Source: Actinomycetes bacterium (GTDB lineage: Bacteria > Actinomycetota > Acidimicrobiia > Acidimicrobiales > RAAP-2). From it: a stretch of 64,000 bases of DNA. Positions 42,940-51,836 of this stretch are shown piece after piece. The stretch's first letter is position 1, and each line of letters starts with the position of its first letter. A model generated the notes under the pieces. It saw nothing but the letters and a program-made list of their open reading frames with translations. It made no database searches and was not told the DNA's origin. The stretch spans positions 151,150-215,149 of the forward strand of contig JAJYBR010000003.1 in the NCBI GenBank assembly GCA_021778895.1, written 5' to 3'. The position numbers and the translations under genes were made by a program.

Positions 42940-43620
42940 GCCGTGTTGCCCCGACGAGGTGGCCCGGGATCCACTGGTGAGCACCGCCGTGGCACCCCAC
43001 CGTCGGGGCCCGGCCTCAGTCAGCTGTCTCGACGGCCGCGGTGGAGCGGGACACCACGCCGCGGTGTGCGCGGGGGTCAAGCGCGGCGACACCGTGGCCG
43101 TCGTCGGTGACGGTGCGGTCGGACTGCGCGGGGTCCTGGCCACCCACCGCCTCGGGGCGCAGCGCATCATCTCCTTGAGCCGGCATCCCGCTCGCCGGCA
43201 GCTCGCCGCGCAGTTCGGTGCGACCGACATCGTGGCCTCCCGGGGTGAGGAGGCACGCCAGGCCGTGCTCGACCTCACCGGCGGAGTCGGCGCCGACGCC
43301 GCCCTGGAGCGTGTCGGTTCCGTCCAGGCGATCACCACCGCGGCCGGGATCGCCCGACCGGGCTCCACGTTCCGATCGTCGGTGTGCCCCAGGGCACGCC
43401 CCCGTTCTCCGAGACCTTCTACCGCAACATCGGCTGGCGCGGTGGACCTGCGCCAGCACGCATCTACATCCCCGAGCTCCTCGACGACGTGCTGGACGGG
43501 ACGATCGCCCCCGGACGCGTGCTCGACTACGAGACCGACCTCGAACACGTCGCCGACGCGTACCGCGCCATGGACGAGCGCCGGGCCATCAAGTCACTGG
43601 TTCGGGTGGGCATGGTCTGA
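42940..43620 (+). pseudogene. Zinc-type alcohol dehydrogenase, decayed remnant
   Basis: Homology covers only the cofactor-binding half of a zinc alcohol dehydrogenase: GHHAAVCAGVKRGDTVAVVGDGAVGLRGV, LGAQRIISLSRHPARRQLAAQFGATDIV, and LTGGVGADAALERVG in one frame. Near 43360-43385 the frame shifts, and the rest (VPQGTPPFSETFYRNIGWRGGPAPARIYIPELLDDVLDGTI) continues in another. The N-terminal 120 or so residues with the zinc ligands are absent. The C-terminal piece alone is 43384-43620. Confidence 0.8.
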
Positions 43621-43708
43621 CCGTCGACGCTGGGGTCGGCCCTCTCAACCCGCCGCTCGTGCGCTGCGACGCCGCGTCTCGGGAGGCAGCCACTGCCCGT
43701 CCCTCGAC

Positions 43709-44182
43709 TCAACAGCAACAGCACCCCTGCGCGACGGCGGCGGGCTGCGCGTCGGACTCCGTCTGGCTCTCTTCGCCACAGCACGCCGAGGACGGGGACG
43801 GGTCCGCGAACGTCTCGCTGTCGGCGAGCACGGTGTAGACCTCCCACCGCTCGCCGCTGGGCGTCCCCTCGACCCAGAACTTGTCTTGTGTGGCGTAGCA
43901 GCACGTCGTCCCGCGCTCGTCGCGGGTCGCGAGACCAACTCCCGCGAGACGGGCCTGCTCGGTGTCGACGGCGTCGACCGTCTCGACTTCCACGCCGAGG
44001 TGGTTCAACGTCCCGCCCCTCCCCGGGTTCTCGAAGAGGACCAGCTTGAGCGGCGGCTCGGCCATCGCGAAGTTGGCGTAACCCGGGCGCGTCTTGGCCG
44101 GGCCGACGCCGAAGAGCTTCGAGTAGAACGCGGTCGCCTGCTCGAGATCGTCGACGTTCAATGCGAGCTGGATCCGGGACAT
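43709..44182 (-). CDS. arsI: ArsI/CadI-family metalloenzyme with Cys-rich tail
   Basis: 157 residues of the vicinal-oxygen-chelate fold. IQLALNVDDLEQATAFYSKLFG and LNHLGVEVE carry metal ligands, and GTTCCYATQDKFWVEGTPSGERWEVYTVL is the ArsI/CadI signature with its Cys pair. ArsI cleaves the carbon-arsenic bond of trivalent organoarsenicals; CadI is its cadmium-induced relative. The C-terminus has extra cysteines (SACCGEE and a final CCCC), likely metal-binding. Strong GGAGGAGG ribosome site. Divergent from an arsR. Confidence 0.86.
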   Translation of the reverse strand: MSRIQLALNVDDLEQATAFYSKLFGVGPAKTRPGYANFAMAEPPLKLVLFENPGRGGTLNHLGVEVETVDAVDTEQARLAGVGLATRDERGTTCCYATQDKFWVEGTPSGERWEVYTVLADSETFADPSPSSACCGEESQTESDAQPAAVAQGCCCC

Positions 44183-44199
44183 GGTGCCTCCTCCTTGGC

Positions 44200-44213
44200 T
44201 AGATGAATGTCTA
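44200..44213. promoter_or_regulatory. Imperfect operator TAGA-N6-TCTA between arsI and arsR
   Basis: TAGATGAATGTCTA lies 18 bases before arsI in an AT-richer patch. CATACT at 44251-44256 is at -12 to -7 of the arsR GTG, fitting a leaderless start. Confidence 0.45.
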
Positions 44214-44262
44214 ACCTAGTGTCATCCTCGACATACGTCAAGGTCTATGGCATACTGAGTGC

Positions 44263-44619
44263 GTGCCGAAGTCGCTGCCCGTCATCGACCTCTCCGCAGG
44301 TCTGTGCTGCCCACCCGTCGCGGCCGGCGTCGTCAGCGACACCGACGCACTGGATGTGGCACTCCGGTTGAAGGCGCTCGCCGACCCGGTGCGGATCAGG
44401 TTGTTGTCGATCGTCCTCTCCGCTGGCGCCGAGGGCCTGCGCAACGTCGACCTCGCTCGCCGTGTGGGACTCACCGATGCGACGATCAGCCACCACCTGG
44501 GTCAGCTCAGCCGAGCTGGCCTCGTCGTGGCCCGGCGCCAAGGAACGAGCACCTACTACACGCCGGACCGAGACGCGCTCGGCGCGCTCGCCAGCGTGAT
44601 CGATCCTCGCTGCTGCTAG
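44263..44619 (+). CDS. arsR: ArsR-family regulator, second arsenic locus
   Basis: 118 residues. LKALADPVRIRLLSIVL, then LRNVDLARRVGLTDATISHHLGQLSRAGLVVARR is the winged helix. Unlike the other ArsR, it has no C-x-C in the DNA-binding helix. Instead it has a Cys pair at residues 15-16 (GLCCPP) and one at the very end (PRCC), a placement used by some As(III) sensors that bind through chain ends. It probably controls the divergent arsI. Confidence 0.86.
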   Translation: MPKSLPVIDLSAGLCCPPVAAGVVSDTDALDVALRLKALADPVRIRLLSIVLSAGAEGLRNVDLARRVGLTDATISHHLGQLSRAGLVVARRQGTSTYYTPDRDALGALASVIDPRCC

Positions 44620-44652
44620 TCGTCCCGCGACTCCCGCTGGCAGCACCGGGTG

Positions 44653-45051
44653 TCACCTGTTCAATTTGACGGCCTCACGGATGAGCGACCGGAGTGCGGC
44701 CTCGGACACCTTGGCCCCTTCGCCGATGTCGATCGCGCGGACCGTGCGGCTGTCCAGTCGCGTGTTGCAGAGCCCCTTCGGGTCCTTCAGTTGGGCGCCC
44801 TTCGGGAACGTCAGTCGAACGGCACTCTTCAGCATCTCGCCGATGCACACGATGCCGCCGAGCGACCACACCGGCACCCCCTCGGGCCGCGAGGGCTTCT
44901 TCCACTTCACGTCCTCGACCAGGTCGGGGTGGGCGCTGAGGACGATCTCTCGCACGCGGGCCAGGGTCGCGCCCCGCCAGTCGCTGGCCTGGCGGAGAAT
45001 CGCGTCCACCTCCCGACTGGTCCGCTCAACCGACGACCCTTCGTCTTTCAT
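44653..45051 (-). CDS. DUF1801-family protein
   Basis: 132 residues. REIVLSAHPDLVEDVKWKKPSRPEGVPVWSLGG and VRLTFPKGAQLKDP are family signatures; the fold is known from structural genomics but the function is not. ATG 45051 is chosen because the longer frame to 45162 has no family sequence. No operon partner. Confidence 0.8.
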   Translation of the reverse strand: MKDEGSSVERTSREVDAILRQASDWRGATLARVREIVLSAHPDLVEDVKWKKPSRPEGVPVWSLGGIVCIGEMLKSAVRLTFPKGAQLKDPKGLCNTRLDSRTVRAIDIGEGAKVSEAALRSLIREAVKLNR

Positions 45052-45263
45052 GGTGCCACCAGCGTAAACCGGGCCGCCTACGGTGCCGTAACGCACGGCC
45101 CGGGCGTCCCCGTGCGGTCGCCCCCAGATGCCTTGAGCGCTCTGCCACTGCCGTGCAGGCAATTGTTAAGCACCTCAGTGGGCCACTTCATCAGAATTTC
45201 ACAATCGCTCGCCAAGATGCGTTCACAACCGACTCAGAACCGAACTCACACCGGAGGGAACCG

Positions 45264-46613
45264 ATGAGCGACGAGATCCACAACCCGATCGAGAACGAGC
45301 CCGAGACTGGTGGCGCCTCGACCTTCGGCGAGTCCCCCGCTCCCGTGGCGCGGGAGGTCGAGCCGTCCTACCAGACCTCCGCGAGCGACGTCGGGCCAAC
45401 ACCGGAAGCGAACGAGTCCGAGTCGATGCCGGGAGTCTCACCGCCCGCGAGCGCCGGAGCGAGCACGGTGACGCTGCACCGCCGATGGGTCGTCGCCGCC
45501 GTGGCGGCGGGACTCGTCCTGGCCAGCGTCGCCGCGGGAGCCATCGGCTTCGCACTGGGGCGCGCTCACCAGTCGACCGTCGCCATCGGACCCAACTCCG
45601 GTTCGTCGGGGTCCGGCTCGTTCACGTTGCCCTTCGGCTTCGGCAACCCCTTCGGCGGCTCTTCGTCGGGAGGCAGTTCGACTTCCGCCAGCATCCCGAG
45701 CGCCGTCCGTGCCGTCTCGTCGGCCCTCGTCGACATCAACACCACGTACAACTACCAGCAGGCCGCCGGGGCGGGAACGGGTATCGTCCTCTCCTCCAAC
45801 GGGCTGGTCCTCACCAACAACCACGTCATCAGTGGCGCCACCTCGATCTCGGCCGTCGACATCGGCAACGGTCAGACCTACAGCGTGAAGGTTCTCGGCT
45901 ATGACCGCACGGCCGACGTCGCCTTGGTCCAGCTGGAAGGCGCCAGCGGCCTGACGACGGCGTCGCTCTCCTCGAGCGGTGCGCCGTCGGTGGGCACATC
46001 GGTGTACGCCCTCGGGAACGCGGGCGGAGCCGGCGGGACGCCGTCGATGACCGCCGGGTCCGTGGTCGCCCTCGACCAGTCGATCACGGCGAGCGAGGAC
46101 AATGGCTCGTCCGAGCAGCTGTCCGGCCTCATCGAGACGAACGCCAGCCTCTACCCGGGTGACTCCGGTGGGGCGCTGACCGACGCCTCCGGAACAGTGC
46201 TCGGTATGGACACCGCCGCATCGACCGCCGTGTCCTTCAACAACAGCGGCCAGGGGTACGCCATCCCGATCGCGACGGCCCTGTCGATCGCCGATTCCAT
46301 CGAGGCCCACCACGGATCAGCCACCATCCACCTCGGGACCACCGCGTTCCTCGGCGTCGAGATCTCGACGACCGCCCGGGGTACGGGAGCCACGATCGCT
46401 GGCGTGATCCAAGGATCTCCGGCCGCATCGACCAGCCTGGCGAGCGGGGACGTCATCACCGGCCTCAACGGCTCGCCGGTGACCTCGGCCAACTCGCTGG
46501 CCAACACGATCGCGGGACTGCGCGTCGGCCAGACGATCACCCTCACCTGGAGCGATGCGAATGGGACGCGCCACACGGCGTCGGTCACCCTCGCAGCCGG
46601 CCCGCCCCAGTAG
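45264..46613 (+). CDS. HtrA/DegP-type membrane-anchored serine protease with PDZ domain
   Basis: 449 residues. Disordered acidic N-terminus (1-70), one membrane helix (about 75-98), a Ser/Gly linker, a trypsin-like domain with His (TNNHVISG), Asp (YDRTADVALV) and Ser (YPGDSGGAL), and a PDZ domain (about 360-445). Degrades misfolded envelope proteins in relatives. ATG 45264 has a GGAGGG ribosome site; the frame is open to 45153 but without family sequence. An AT-rich promoter region lies at 45163-45263 and a strong terminator follows. Confidence 0.92.
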   Translation: MSDEIHNPIENEPETGGASTFGESPAPVAREVEPSYQTSASDVGPTPEANESESMPGVSPPASAGASTVTLHRRWVVAAVAAGLVLASVAAGAIGFALGRAHQSTVAIGPNSGSSGSGSFTLPFGFGNPFGGSSSGGSSTSASIPSAVRAVSSALVDINTTYNYQQAAGAGTGIVLSSNGLVLTNNHVISGATSISAVDIGNGQTYSVKVLGYDRTADVALVQLEGASGLTTASLSSSGAPSVGTSVYALGNAGGAGGTPSMTAGSVVALDQSITASEDNGSSEQLSGLIETNASLYPGDSGGALTDASGTVLGMDTAASTAVSFNNSGQGYAIPIATALSIADSIEAHHGSATIHLGTTAFLGVEISTTARGTGATIAGVIQGSPAASTSLASGDVITGLNGSPVTSANSLANTIAGLRVGQTITLTWSDANGTRHTASVTLAAGPPQ

Positions 46614-46625
46614 CAGCCTCCCCCC

Positions 46626-46678
46626 AGCCCGCCCCGTCCGGCCCTCTCTTCCTCCCCGGGAGGGCCGGACGGCGGGCT
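46626..46678 (+). terminator. Long terminator after htrA
   Basis: AGCCCGCC-cc-GTCCGGCCCT pairs with AGGGCCGGAC-GGCGGGCT: 18 paired bases with a two-base bulge and a 15-base loop. Confidence 0.8.
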
Positions 46679-46803
46679 ACCCCTGCGAAGCGAGGCGCGG
46701 GAACGTTGCACTCCCGGATCCGTTGCGCCAGTCGGGCTCCCCGGTGACCAGCGGTTCGCTCAACGAGTCACGCATGTGGGAGGGGCGCACCTAAGTTGGT
46801 CGC

Positions 46804-47187
46804 GTGATCGCTGGGGTGTCTCAGGCACAGGACTTCTGGACGCGACCTCTGGTGGGGATCATCTCGCTCGTCCGCGCCGACGGTCGGCTGCACGCCACGC
46901 CGGTGAAGGCGGTGTACTTCGTAGAAGAGCACCAGGTCCGTGCCGCGATCCTGGTCGCCCGGCGCAGCGTCAAGGCCCAGATCGCTGGCTCCGGTGTCGC
47001 TCGCGCGGCGATCACCGAGCAGGACGCTGCAGGCTGGGTGTCACTTGAGGGCCCCTGCCGCCTCAGCGACGACCCCTCGTTGCTGATTCGCGCCCGTGAG
47101 GCCTACCAGCAGCGTTTCTCCCAGCCCTCCACGTGGGGGGACGTCGTGCTCACGATCGACGCCGCGCACATCGGCACAGGTGGCTGA
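46804..47187 (+). CDS. PPOX-class flavin/F420-binding split-barrel protein
   Basis: 127 residues with the split-barrel pattern VGIISLVRADGRLHATPVKAVYF, then ILVARRSVKAQIAGSG and AAGWVSLEGPCRL. Actinobacterial members bind F420, FMN or heme and reduce small molecules. Starts with GTG. Stands alone. Confidence 0.78.
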   Translation: MIAGVSQAQDFWTRPLVGIISLVRADGRLHATPVKAVYFVEEHQVRAAILVARRSVKAQIAGSGVARAAITEQDAAGWVSLEGPCRLSDDPSLLIRAREAYQQRFSQPSTWGDVVLTIDAAHIGTGG

Positions 47188-47296
47188 CGCGGCGCCCGAC
47201 CGATTCCTCAAAGCCCCTTGCCTCATCTGTGGCGCACGGCAGGACTCGAGAGTTCCCGGATCGGTCCGCCGTTCCCGACAGCATCCTGCGGTCGAG

Positions 47297-48652
47297 TCAG
47301 AGATTGAACACCGTCGTGGTCGTCGTGGGCGTTGTCTGGGTCGAGACCGGCTTCAGCCCGAGGAGGTGACGAACGACGTTCAGTGCCACGAGGGCCCGAT
47401 GCCCGTCGCGTCGAATGGTCAGAGTCCAGGCGGAGGCCCGCGACCCGCTCTGGGCCCCGAGTGCCAGGATGTCGCGGACCACCAGGTTCTCACGATCGAC
47501 GAACGCCGCGATCGCCCGTCCCAGGGCACCGGAGGTGTGCGTCGCCAACATCTGATCCTCGAAGGTTCCCGTGGCGTCGGCATACGTCAGATCGATCCGA
47601 GCGAGCTCGCGCTGTGTCGACTTCTTGGTGAGATGACCCAGTGCGCGGAGCCAGCGAACTCCGGCCGCGGCGAGCGTGGCCGAGTCGGGCACGAAGCGCG
47701 CACGCACCTCCCGTAAGGGCAGTGCCGGCCCCTCGCCGAGGAGAAAGACCTCCACTGGGCGGAGGAAGGCCATCCCCTCCTGGAACAAGAACGCGTGACC
47801 CGCGTCCGGGAAGAGCAGCATCCGCGATCCCGAAATCGAATGTGCCAATGCCTGGTCGTTGGCGGGTGCCACGAGACGGTCGCGCTGGCCGTCGGCGATG
47901 AGCGTGGGCGCCGTGATGTGCACGGCCTCTCGCCCGGCAGGGTCGCGCCCGAGGAACCATGCCCGCACCGCGGATCGCTGCGCGGCGGCAACCGCCGCTG
48001 GCACGCGGGAGGGCGCGCGATAGGCAGCCAGACTGCCGCTCAGCGCCTGACCGGCCAGCACCTGGTCCGCCGGGTAGAGCTCGGCCATGGCCGCCTGCGG
48101 ATCACTGCCGGTCAGCGCGGCGACGTCCTTCTGGGACGGTGCAACGGCGTCACCGCCGCCCGGGAACGTGGCGCACAGGACCAGCCGGCGCACTTGAGCG
48201 GCGTGCCGCACCGTGAGCGCCTGGGCGATGAGGCCACCCATCGACCACCCCAACACGTCGACGCGGCCGACGCGCAACGAGGTGAGGAGTGCGCTCGCCT
48301 GGTCGGCCATCGCGTCGATTGATCGGATGCGTGCCCCACCCGACGTCTTGCCGATGCCAGCGTTATCGAAGACGATCACCCGGAAGTGGCGGGCCAGCAT
48401 GTCGACGAAGTGGGGATCCCACGTCTCCATCGTGCCGGCGTAGCCCATGACCAGGACGAGGACCGGACCGCGTCCGAGCGAGCGGTATCCGACATCACCC
48501 CTCGTGGTGTGCGCCACGTTGACGGGCGCGGTGACGATCGACGCGGACGACGTCGTGTGTTGTGGCACCGAACCGCAGGCGCTCATTGCGAGTGACCCGG
48601 CTGCCACCGTGAGCGCCGCCGCACCCCGGCGCCACCGTCGCGCCACTGCCAT
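47297..48652 (-). CDS. Lipoprotein alpha/beta-hydrolase with C-terminal extra domain
   Basis: 451 residues. Lipobox: signal helix then LAMSACGS, so Cys26 is probably lipidated. Hydrolase core at about 50-300: GWSMGGLIAQAL gives the Ser nucleophile, LIADGQRDRL the Asp and FPDAGHAFLFQEG the His. After residue 310 there is a second part of about 140 residues (lipoprotein LpqN-like or ABC-associated in some actinobacteria; I am not sure) ending in a Thr-rich tail. Likely an extracytoplasmic esterase or peptidase. Substrate unknown. Confidence 0.82.
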   Translation of the reverse strand: MAVARRWRRGAAALTVAAGSLAMSACGSVPQHTTSSASIVTAPVNVAHTTRGDVGYRSLGRGPVLVLVMGYAGTMETWDPHFVDMLARHFRVIVFDNAGIGKTSGGARIRSIDAMADQASALLTSLRVGRVDVLGWSMGGLIAQALTVRHAAQVRRLVLCATFPGGGDAVAPSQKDVAALTGSDPQAAMAELYPADQVLAGQALSGSLAAYRAPSRVPAAVAAAQRSAVRAWFLGRDPAGREAVHITAPTLIADGQRDRLVAPANDQALAHSISGSRMLLFPDAGHAFLFQEGMAFLRPVEVFLLGEGPALPLREVRARFVPDSATLAAAGVRWLRALGHLTKKSTQRELARIDLTYADATGTFEDQMLATHTSGALGRAIAAFVDRENLVVRDILALGAQSGSRASAWTLTIRRDGHRALVALNVVRHLLGLKPVSTQTTPTTTTTVFNL

Positions 48653-48710
48653 ACCTCTGAGGCTACTGCGCGCCCCTCAAGGTGCTCGAACCCAGGCCGG
48701 ACGAGAGCCC

Positions 48711-49268
48711 CTACGACGCCGCGAAGTCGACGTCCTTGGTCGCCACGGTGCCGGCGGTGCGGCCCGGAGCCGTCTGGCCGGACCAGTAGAGGTTGGTGTG
48801 CGCGATGACCTGTTCGGGTGGAGGTGCTCCCCACGGCGTCAAGTCCTCGGTGGTGTGGGCGTCGCTCACCAGCGTCGCGTCGTACCCGCGCGCGAACGCC
48901 CCGTGCAGGGTCGAGCGGATGCAGGCGTCGGTCTGGGCGCCCACGACGACCAGTCGACCGACAGCCAGCTCGTCGAGGACCGACTCAAGCGTCGTCGCCT
49001 CGAACGCATCCCCATAGTTCTTCTCGATGAGCGGCTCGTCTTCGCGCGGATCGAGCTCGGGCACGATGCGCCAGTCGTCGCTCCCTTGCGCCAAGCCGTC
49101 GTCTGAGTGCTGGACCCACACCACGGGGACGTCCTCCTTGCGGGCACGCTGCACCAGCTCGTTGATATTGGCGACCACCGCGTCACGCTGGTGCGCCTCG
49201 GCGACAACGCCATTTTGGACGTCGACGACCAGGAGTGCCGTCTTCGGACGATCGCTGAGTGTGGACAT
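48711..49268 (-). CDS. Isochorismatase-like cysteine hydrolase
   Basis: 185 residues. Catalytic triad: Asp in LLVVDVQNGVV, Lys in LIEKNYGDAF, Cys in VVGAQTDACIRSTLHGA. Members hydrolyse nicotinamide, isochorismate, N-carbamoyl compounds and others; the type here is closest to YcaC-like or general cysteine hydrolases. ATG 49268 has a GGGGGGAA ribosome site. The longer frame upstream has no family sequence. Confidence 0.88.
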   Translation of the reverse strand: MSTLSDRPKTALLVVDVQNGVVAEAHQRDAVVANINELVQRARKEDVPVVWVQHSDDGLAQGSDDWRIVPELDPREDEPLIEKNYGDAFEATTLESVLDELAVGRLVVVGAQTDACIRSTLHGAFARGYDATLVSDAHTTEDLTPWGAPPPEQVIAHTNLYWSGQTAPGRTAGTVATKDVDFAAS

Positions 49269-49660
49269 GATTCCCCCCTTAGAGCTTGAGCCCACCGTAC
49301 GGGTGATCCAAGTCACGCCGATCGTGCACCAGTGCACCTGAGAATCGGCCAGTGGACAGCTCAACGTCGAACGCCCCAAGCACTCCTCTGGTTGCCGTCC
49401 GAGTTGAGGGACGTGATGCTCGCCCCTTGAGGCGGCAGGTGCCTCGGGTGAGGAAGTCGGTCCATGCACACTTGCTCCCCACGGTCAAGGAGGAACTTGG
49501 CCCCCGTGGGGCCATGCAACCGCCCGCGGATCAGCCACACGAGTTGGCGGACGTCGCCGCGTGCCACCACCTACTCACCGCACCAAGCAAGGAAGGTCAC
49601 CGTTGCGCTCTGACTAGCCAGCACGCGCGGCTGGCAGGTGCACTTCGTGGGTCGATGTGC
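49269..49660. other. Non-coding stretch, 392 bases
   Basis: Open frames here have no recognisable sequence, no good ribosome site and atypical composition. It should hold the promoter of the isochorismatase-like gene; nothing else identified. Confidence 0.5.
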
Positions 49661-50254
49661 CTAGCGACAGCCGTTGACTGCTGGCAGCACGAGATCCTGG
49701 CTGAGATGAAGGGTGTAGCGATGTGATCCGACGGCGTACGCGACGTCCGCTCCACGGATCTTCCAGGGACCGGCGACGTCCGAATGAAGCCGGATCCGAA
49801 TGACCAAGAAGTTCCACACGTGGGACTCGGAATACGGCTTCACCACGCTGCCGCTCGCAGACCGGGAGACGGCCGTCGTGGTGACCACCGGAACGCGAAA
49901 CGAAGCGGCCACTTCGCCCGTCGTGGATCCGGGGTGACGCTCAACGAGACTGCTCGACACTGTTGCCCGGAGGGCCGCATCAGTAGTGATCGTCACCGAC
50001 GTGATGCGCACGGCACGGGGGGATGCGTTCACGAAGGCGAGGTTGGCATCACCAACCTGGCACGTCTCGAGCGACGACAAGCGGTAGGTGTACCCGAGAT
50101 TCCACCGTCCCACGCTGACCAAAGGCGTACTCGGGGTCGCCCCACTCACCGAGCTCCCGGGAACCGCCAACACGGGCGCGCACATCACCAGGATCGCTGA
50201 TACCCGACCAAGACGCCGCAGCAGACAGGGTGCACGGTGTCCGTGAGCAGTCAC
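49661..50254 (-). CDS. Secreted protein of unknown function
   Basis: 197 residues. N-terminal Arg-rich start and hydrophobic stretch (VSAILVMCAPVLAVPGSSVSGA) form a signal peptide, then a predicted beta-rich domain of about 150 residues with one Cys in LETCQVGD and one near the C-terminus (VNGCR), possibly a disulfide. Family unrecognised. GTG start; no partner genes. Moderately supported by coding-like composition. Confidence 0.55.
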   Translation of the reverse strand: MTAHGHRAPCLLRRLGRVSAILVMCAPVLAVPGSSVSGATPSTPLVSVGRWNLGYTYRLSSLETCQVGDANLAFVNASPRAVRITSVTITTDAALRATVSSSLVERHPGSTTGEVAASFRVPVVTTTAVSRSASGSVVKPYSESHVWNFLVIRIRLHSDVAGPWKIRGADVAYAVGSHRYTLHLSQDLVLPAVNGCR

Positions 50255-50721
50255 AGTGCCGATCGTACGACGTACGGAGGGAGGTACACGCCCTCCCCCT
50301 CGTGCGACTCAGCGATCGCCCTGTCACCCAGATCCCCACCGCTCAGTGAGGAGACAGGTCGGTGAGATCGGCTCGATCACACTTGGCGAACACTGCGACC
50401 TCGGCGACACAGGACTCACCCCAACTCGCAGTCGGAGCTACGAAGTCCGTCGCGTCTCGACCCGGGTGATCGCGGCTGCGTCACCGTCTCCCGGACCTGA
50501 CTCGAAGCGAAATGCTCGCGCCAGACTTCTCGGGCCAATGCGGCCCGCACACCGGCACGGACGCGAGCGCTCGCAATCGTCGACATCTTCGAGCTCCACC
50601 TGGCATTCAGGGCCTGGCACGACTGGCTGCACCAAAGATCGTCAAACGAAGAGCGCCTTCGCAGCTGGCTGGTAATCGCTCACGTGACTGCGTGAGTGAC
50701 CGGGCTAACAGATCGCGTGAC
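50255..50721. other. Non-coding stretch, 467 bases
   Basis: No convincing gene. A 139-codon open frame on plus (50256-50675) has an unusual amino-acid mix and no homology I can see. Promoter of the secreted-protein gene expected at its left end. Confidence 0.5.
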
Positions 50722-51408
50722 CTACATGCCTCGTACCGGCAAGGTGACAACGTCGAGCACGTCGATGAGGTCCGAGATCTTCACATCGGGAACGTATCCG
50801 TCACTGGGGCTCGCCTCGGCACCATTGGTCAAGAGGATCGGCGTCATTCCTGCGTCGCGCGCCCCCTCGAGTTCGTTGCCGCCACCGTCGCCCACGTACC
50901 AGCAGTGTGCGGGAGAGACCTCGAGCCGGTCGACGACCGTGGCGTAGAGGAGCGGATCGGGCTTGGAGACGCCTTCGAGGCAGGACAGGACGGTGGCGTC
51001 GAGCAGTGGCTCGTAGGGTGAGGCCGACCACCCCTCGGCGGTCTCAGTGCTGCAGTCGCTGATCAGGCCCAGCCGGTATCCGCGGCCACGCAACGCCTTC
51101 AAGACGCGCAGCGCGTTGTCTCGAGGGGCGCGCAATCGGGCGGCCGCCTCGAGGTGGATCCGTAACGCTTCCTCTAGTTGGGCCTCCGACGGAGTCGCCC
51201 CGCTCTCACGGGCGAGTCGTGCCAGGGTGGTCCGGGTGTCCCCGTAGGCGCCGGTGATCCGGTCGCGATACGAGGAGCGAAGCAGTGCCCAGAAGACATC
51301 GCCATCGATGCCGAGCGACTCGGCGGTCTTGCGCGCGAGCGATCCACGCTGAGCCTCCACGTTCGGGTCGGTCAAAGTGGAAAAGAGGTCGAAGACGACC
51401 GCCAACAT
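50722..51408 (-). CDS. HAD-superfamily hydrolase
   Basis: 228 residues. Motif I VVFDLFSTLTD: nucleophile Asp followed by Leu rather than the usual D-x-D, as in some haloacid dehalogenase-like members. Motif II LISDCSTET, motif III Lys in EGVSKPDP, motif IV YVGDGGGNELEGARDAGM. Cap domain between 20 and 100. Small-molecule phosphatase or dehalogenase; substrate unknown. Divergent from the PadR gene. Confidence 0.88.
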   Translation of the reverse strand: MLAVVFDLFSTLTDPNVEAQRGSLARKTAESLGIDGDVFWALLRSSYRDRITGAYGDTRTTLARLARESGATPSEAQLEEALRIHLEAAARLRAPRDNALRVLKALRGRGYRLGLISDCSTETAEGWSASPYEPLLDATVLSCLEGVSKPDPLLYATVVDRLEVSPAHCWYVGDGGGNELEGARDAGMTPILLTNGAEASPSDGYVPDVKISDLIDVLDVVTLPVRGM

Positions 51409-51482
51409 CGGGCCATTCTCACACCTCGCCCGAGCCTGACCCGCCACGTCGCCGCTCCGGCTGGCCCGCGGGCCAACCTGTG

Positions 51483-51503
51483 CTATTACGGGTTCCGTAG
51501 TAG
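51483..51503. promoter_or_regulatory. PadR operator candidate, 9-bp arms
   Basis: CTATTACGG-GTT-CCGTAGTAG: nine-base arms with one mismatch around three bases, 21 bases before the padR GTG. Inner TACGG/CCGTA is perfect. Confidence 0.6.
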
Positions 51504-51524
51504 TTGATGCATCGGGAGGTTGAC

Positions 51525-51836
51525 GTGGCCCGCAGTCGAATCGGGAGAACCCAGGATGCCACCGTGCTCGTGCTGACGAGTCTCGCGGAGGGGCCCAAGC
51601 ACGGCTACGCACTGATCAAGGACATCGAAGCTCTCACCGGAGAGGTCATGGGTCCGGGGACCCTCTACGGGGTGCTCGTCCGCCTCGAAGAAGAGGGACT
51701 GGTCCAGTCGCTGGAGTCAGAGGATCGCCGCCGCCCCTACCGACTGACTGGCCAGGGCGCGGCCGCACTGCGCGAGCGCCTCGAGACTTCGCTGCGCATC
51801 GCCCGACTCGGACTGTCCCGACTGGGGACGTCATGA
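51525..51836 (+). CDS. PadR-family regulator
   Basis: 103 residues. VLVLTSLAEGPKHGYALIKDIEALTG and MGPGTLYGVLVRLEEEGLVQS are the PadR winged helix. GTG 51525 has GGGAGG five bases upstream, so it is preferred over upstream ATGs that lack it. Coupled by ATGA to a membrane protein, the common PadR-plus-membrane-target arrangement. Confidence 0.9.
   Translation: MARSRIGRTQDATVLVLTSLAEGPKHGYALIKDIEALTGEVMGPGTLYGVLVRLEEEGLVQSLESEDRRRPYRLTGQGAAALRERLETSLRIARLGLSRLGTS

Noticed and set aside
49352..49726. 124-codon open frame on the plus strand
   Set aside because: No ribosome site, no recognisable motif, and it overlaps the end of the better-supported secreted-protein gene on minus.
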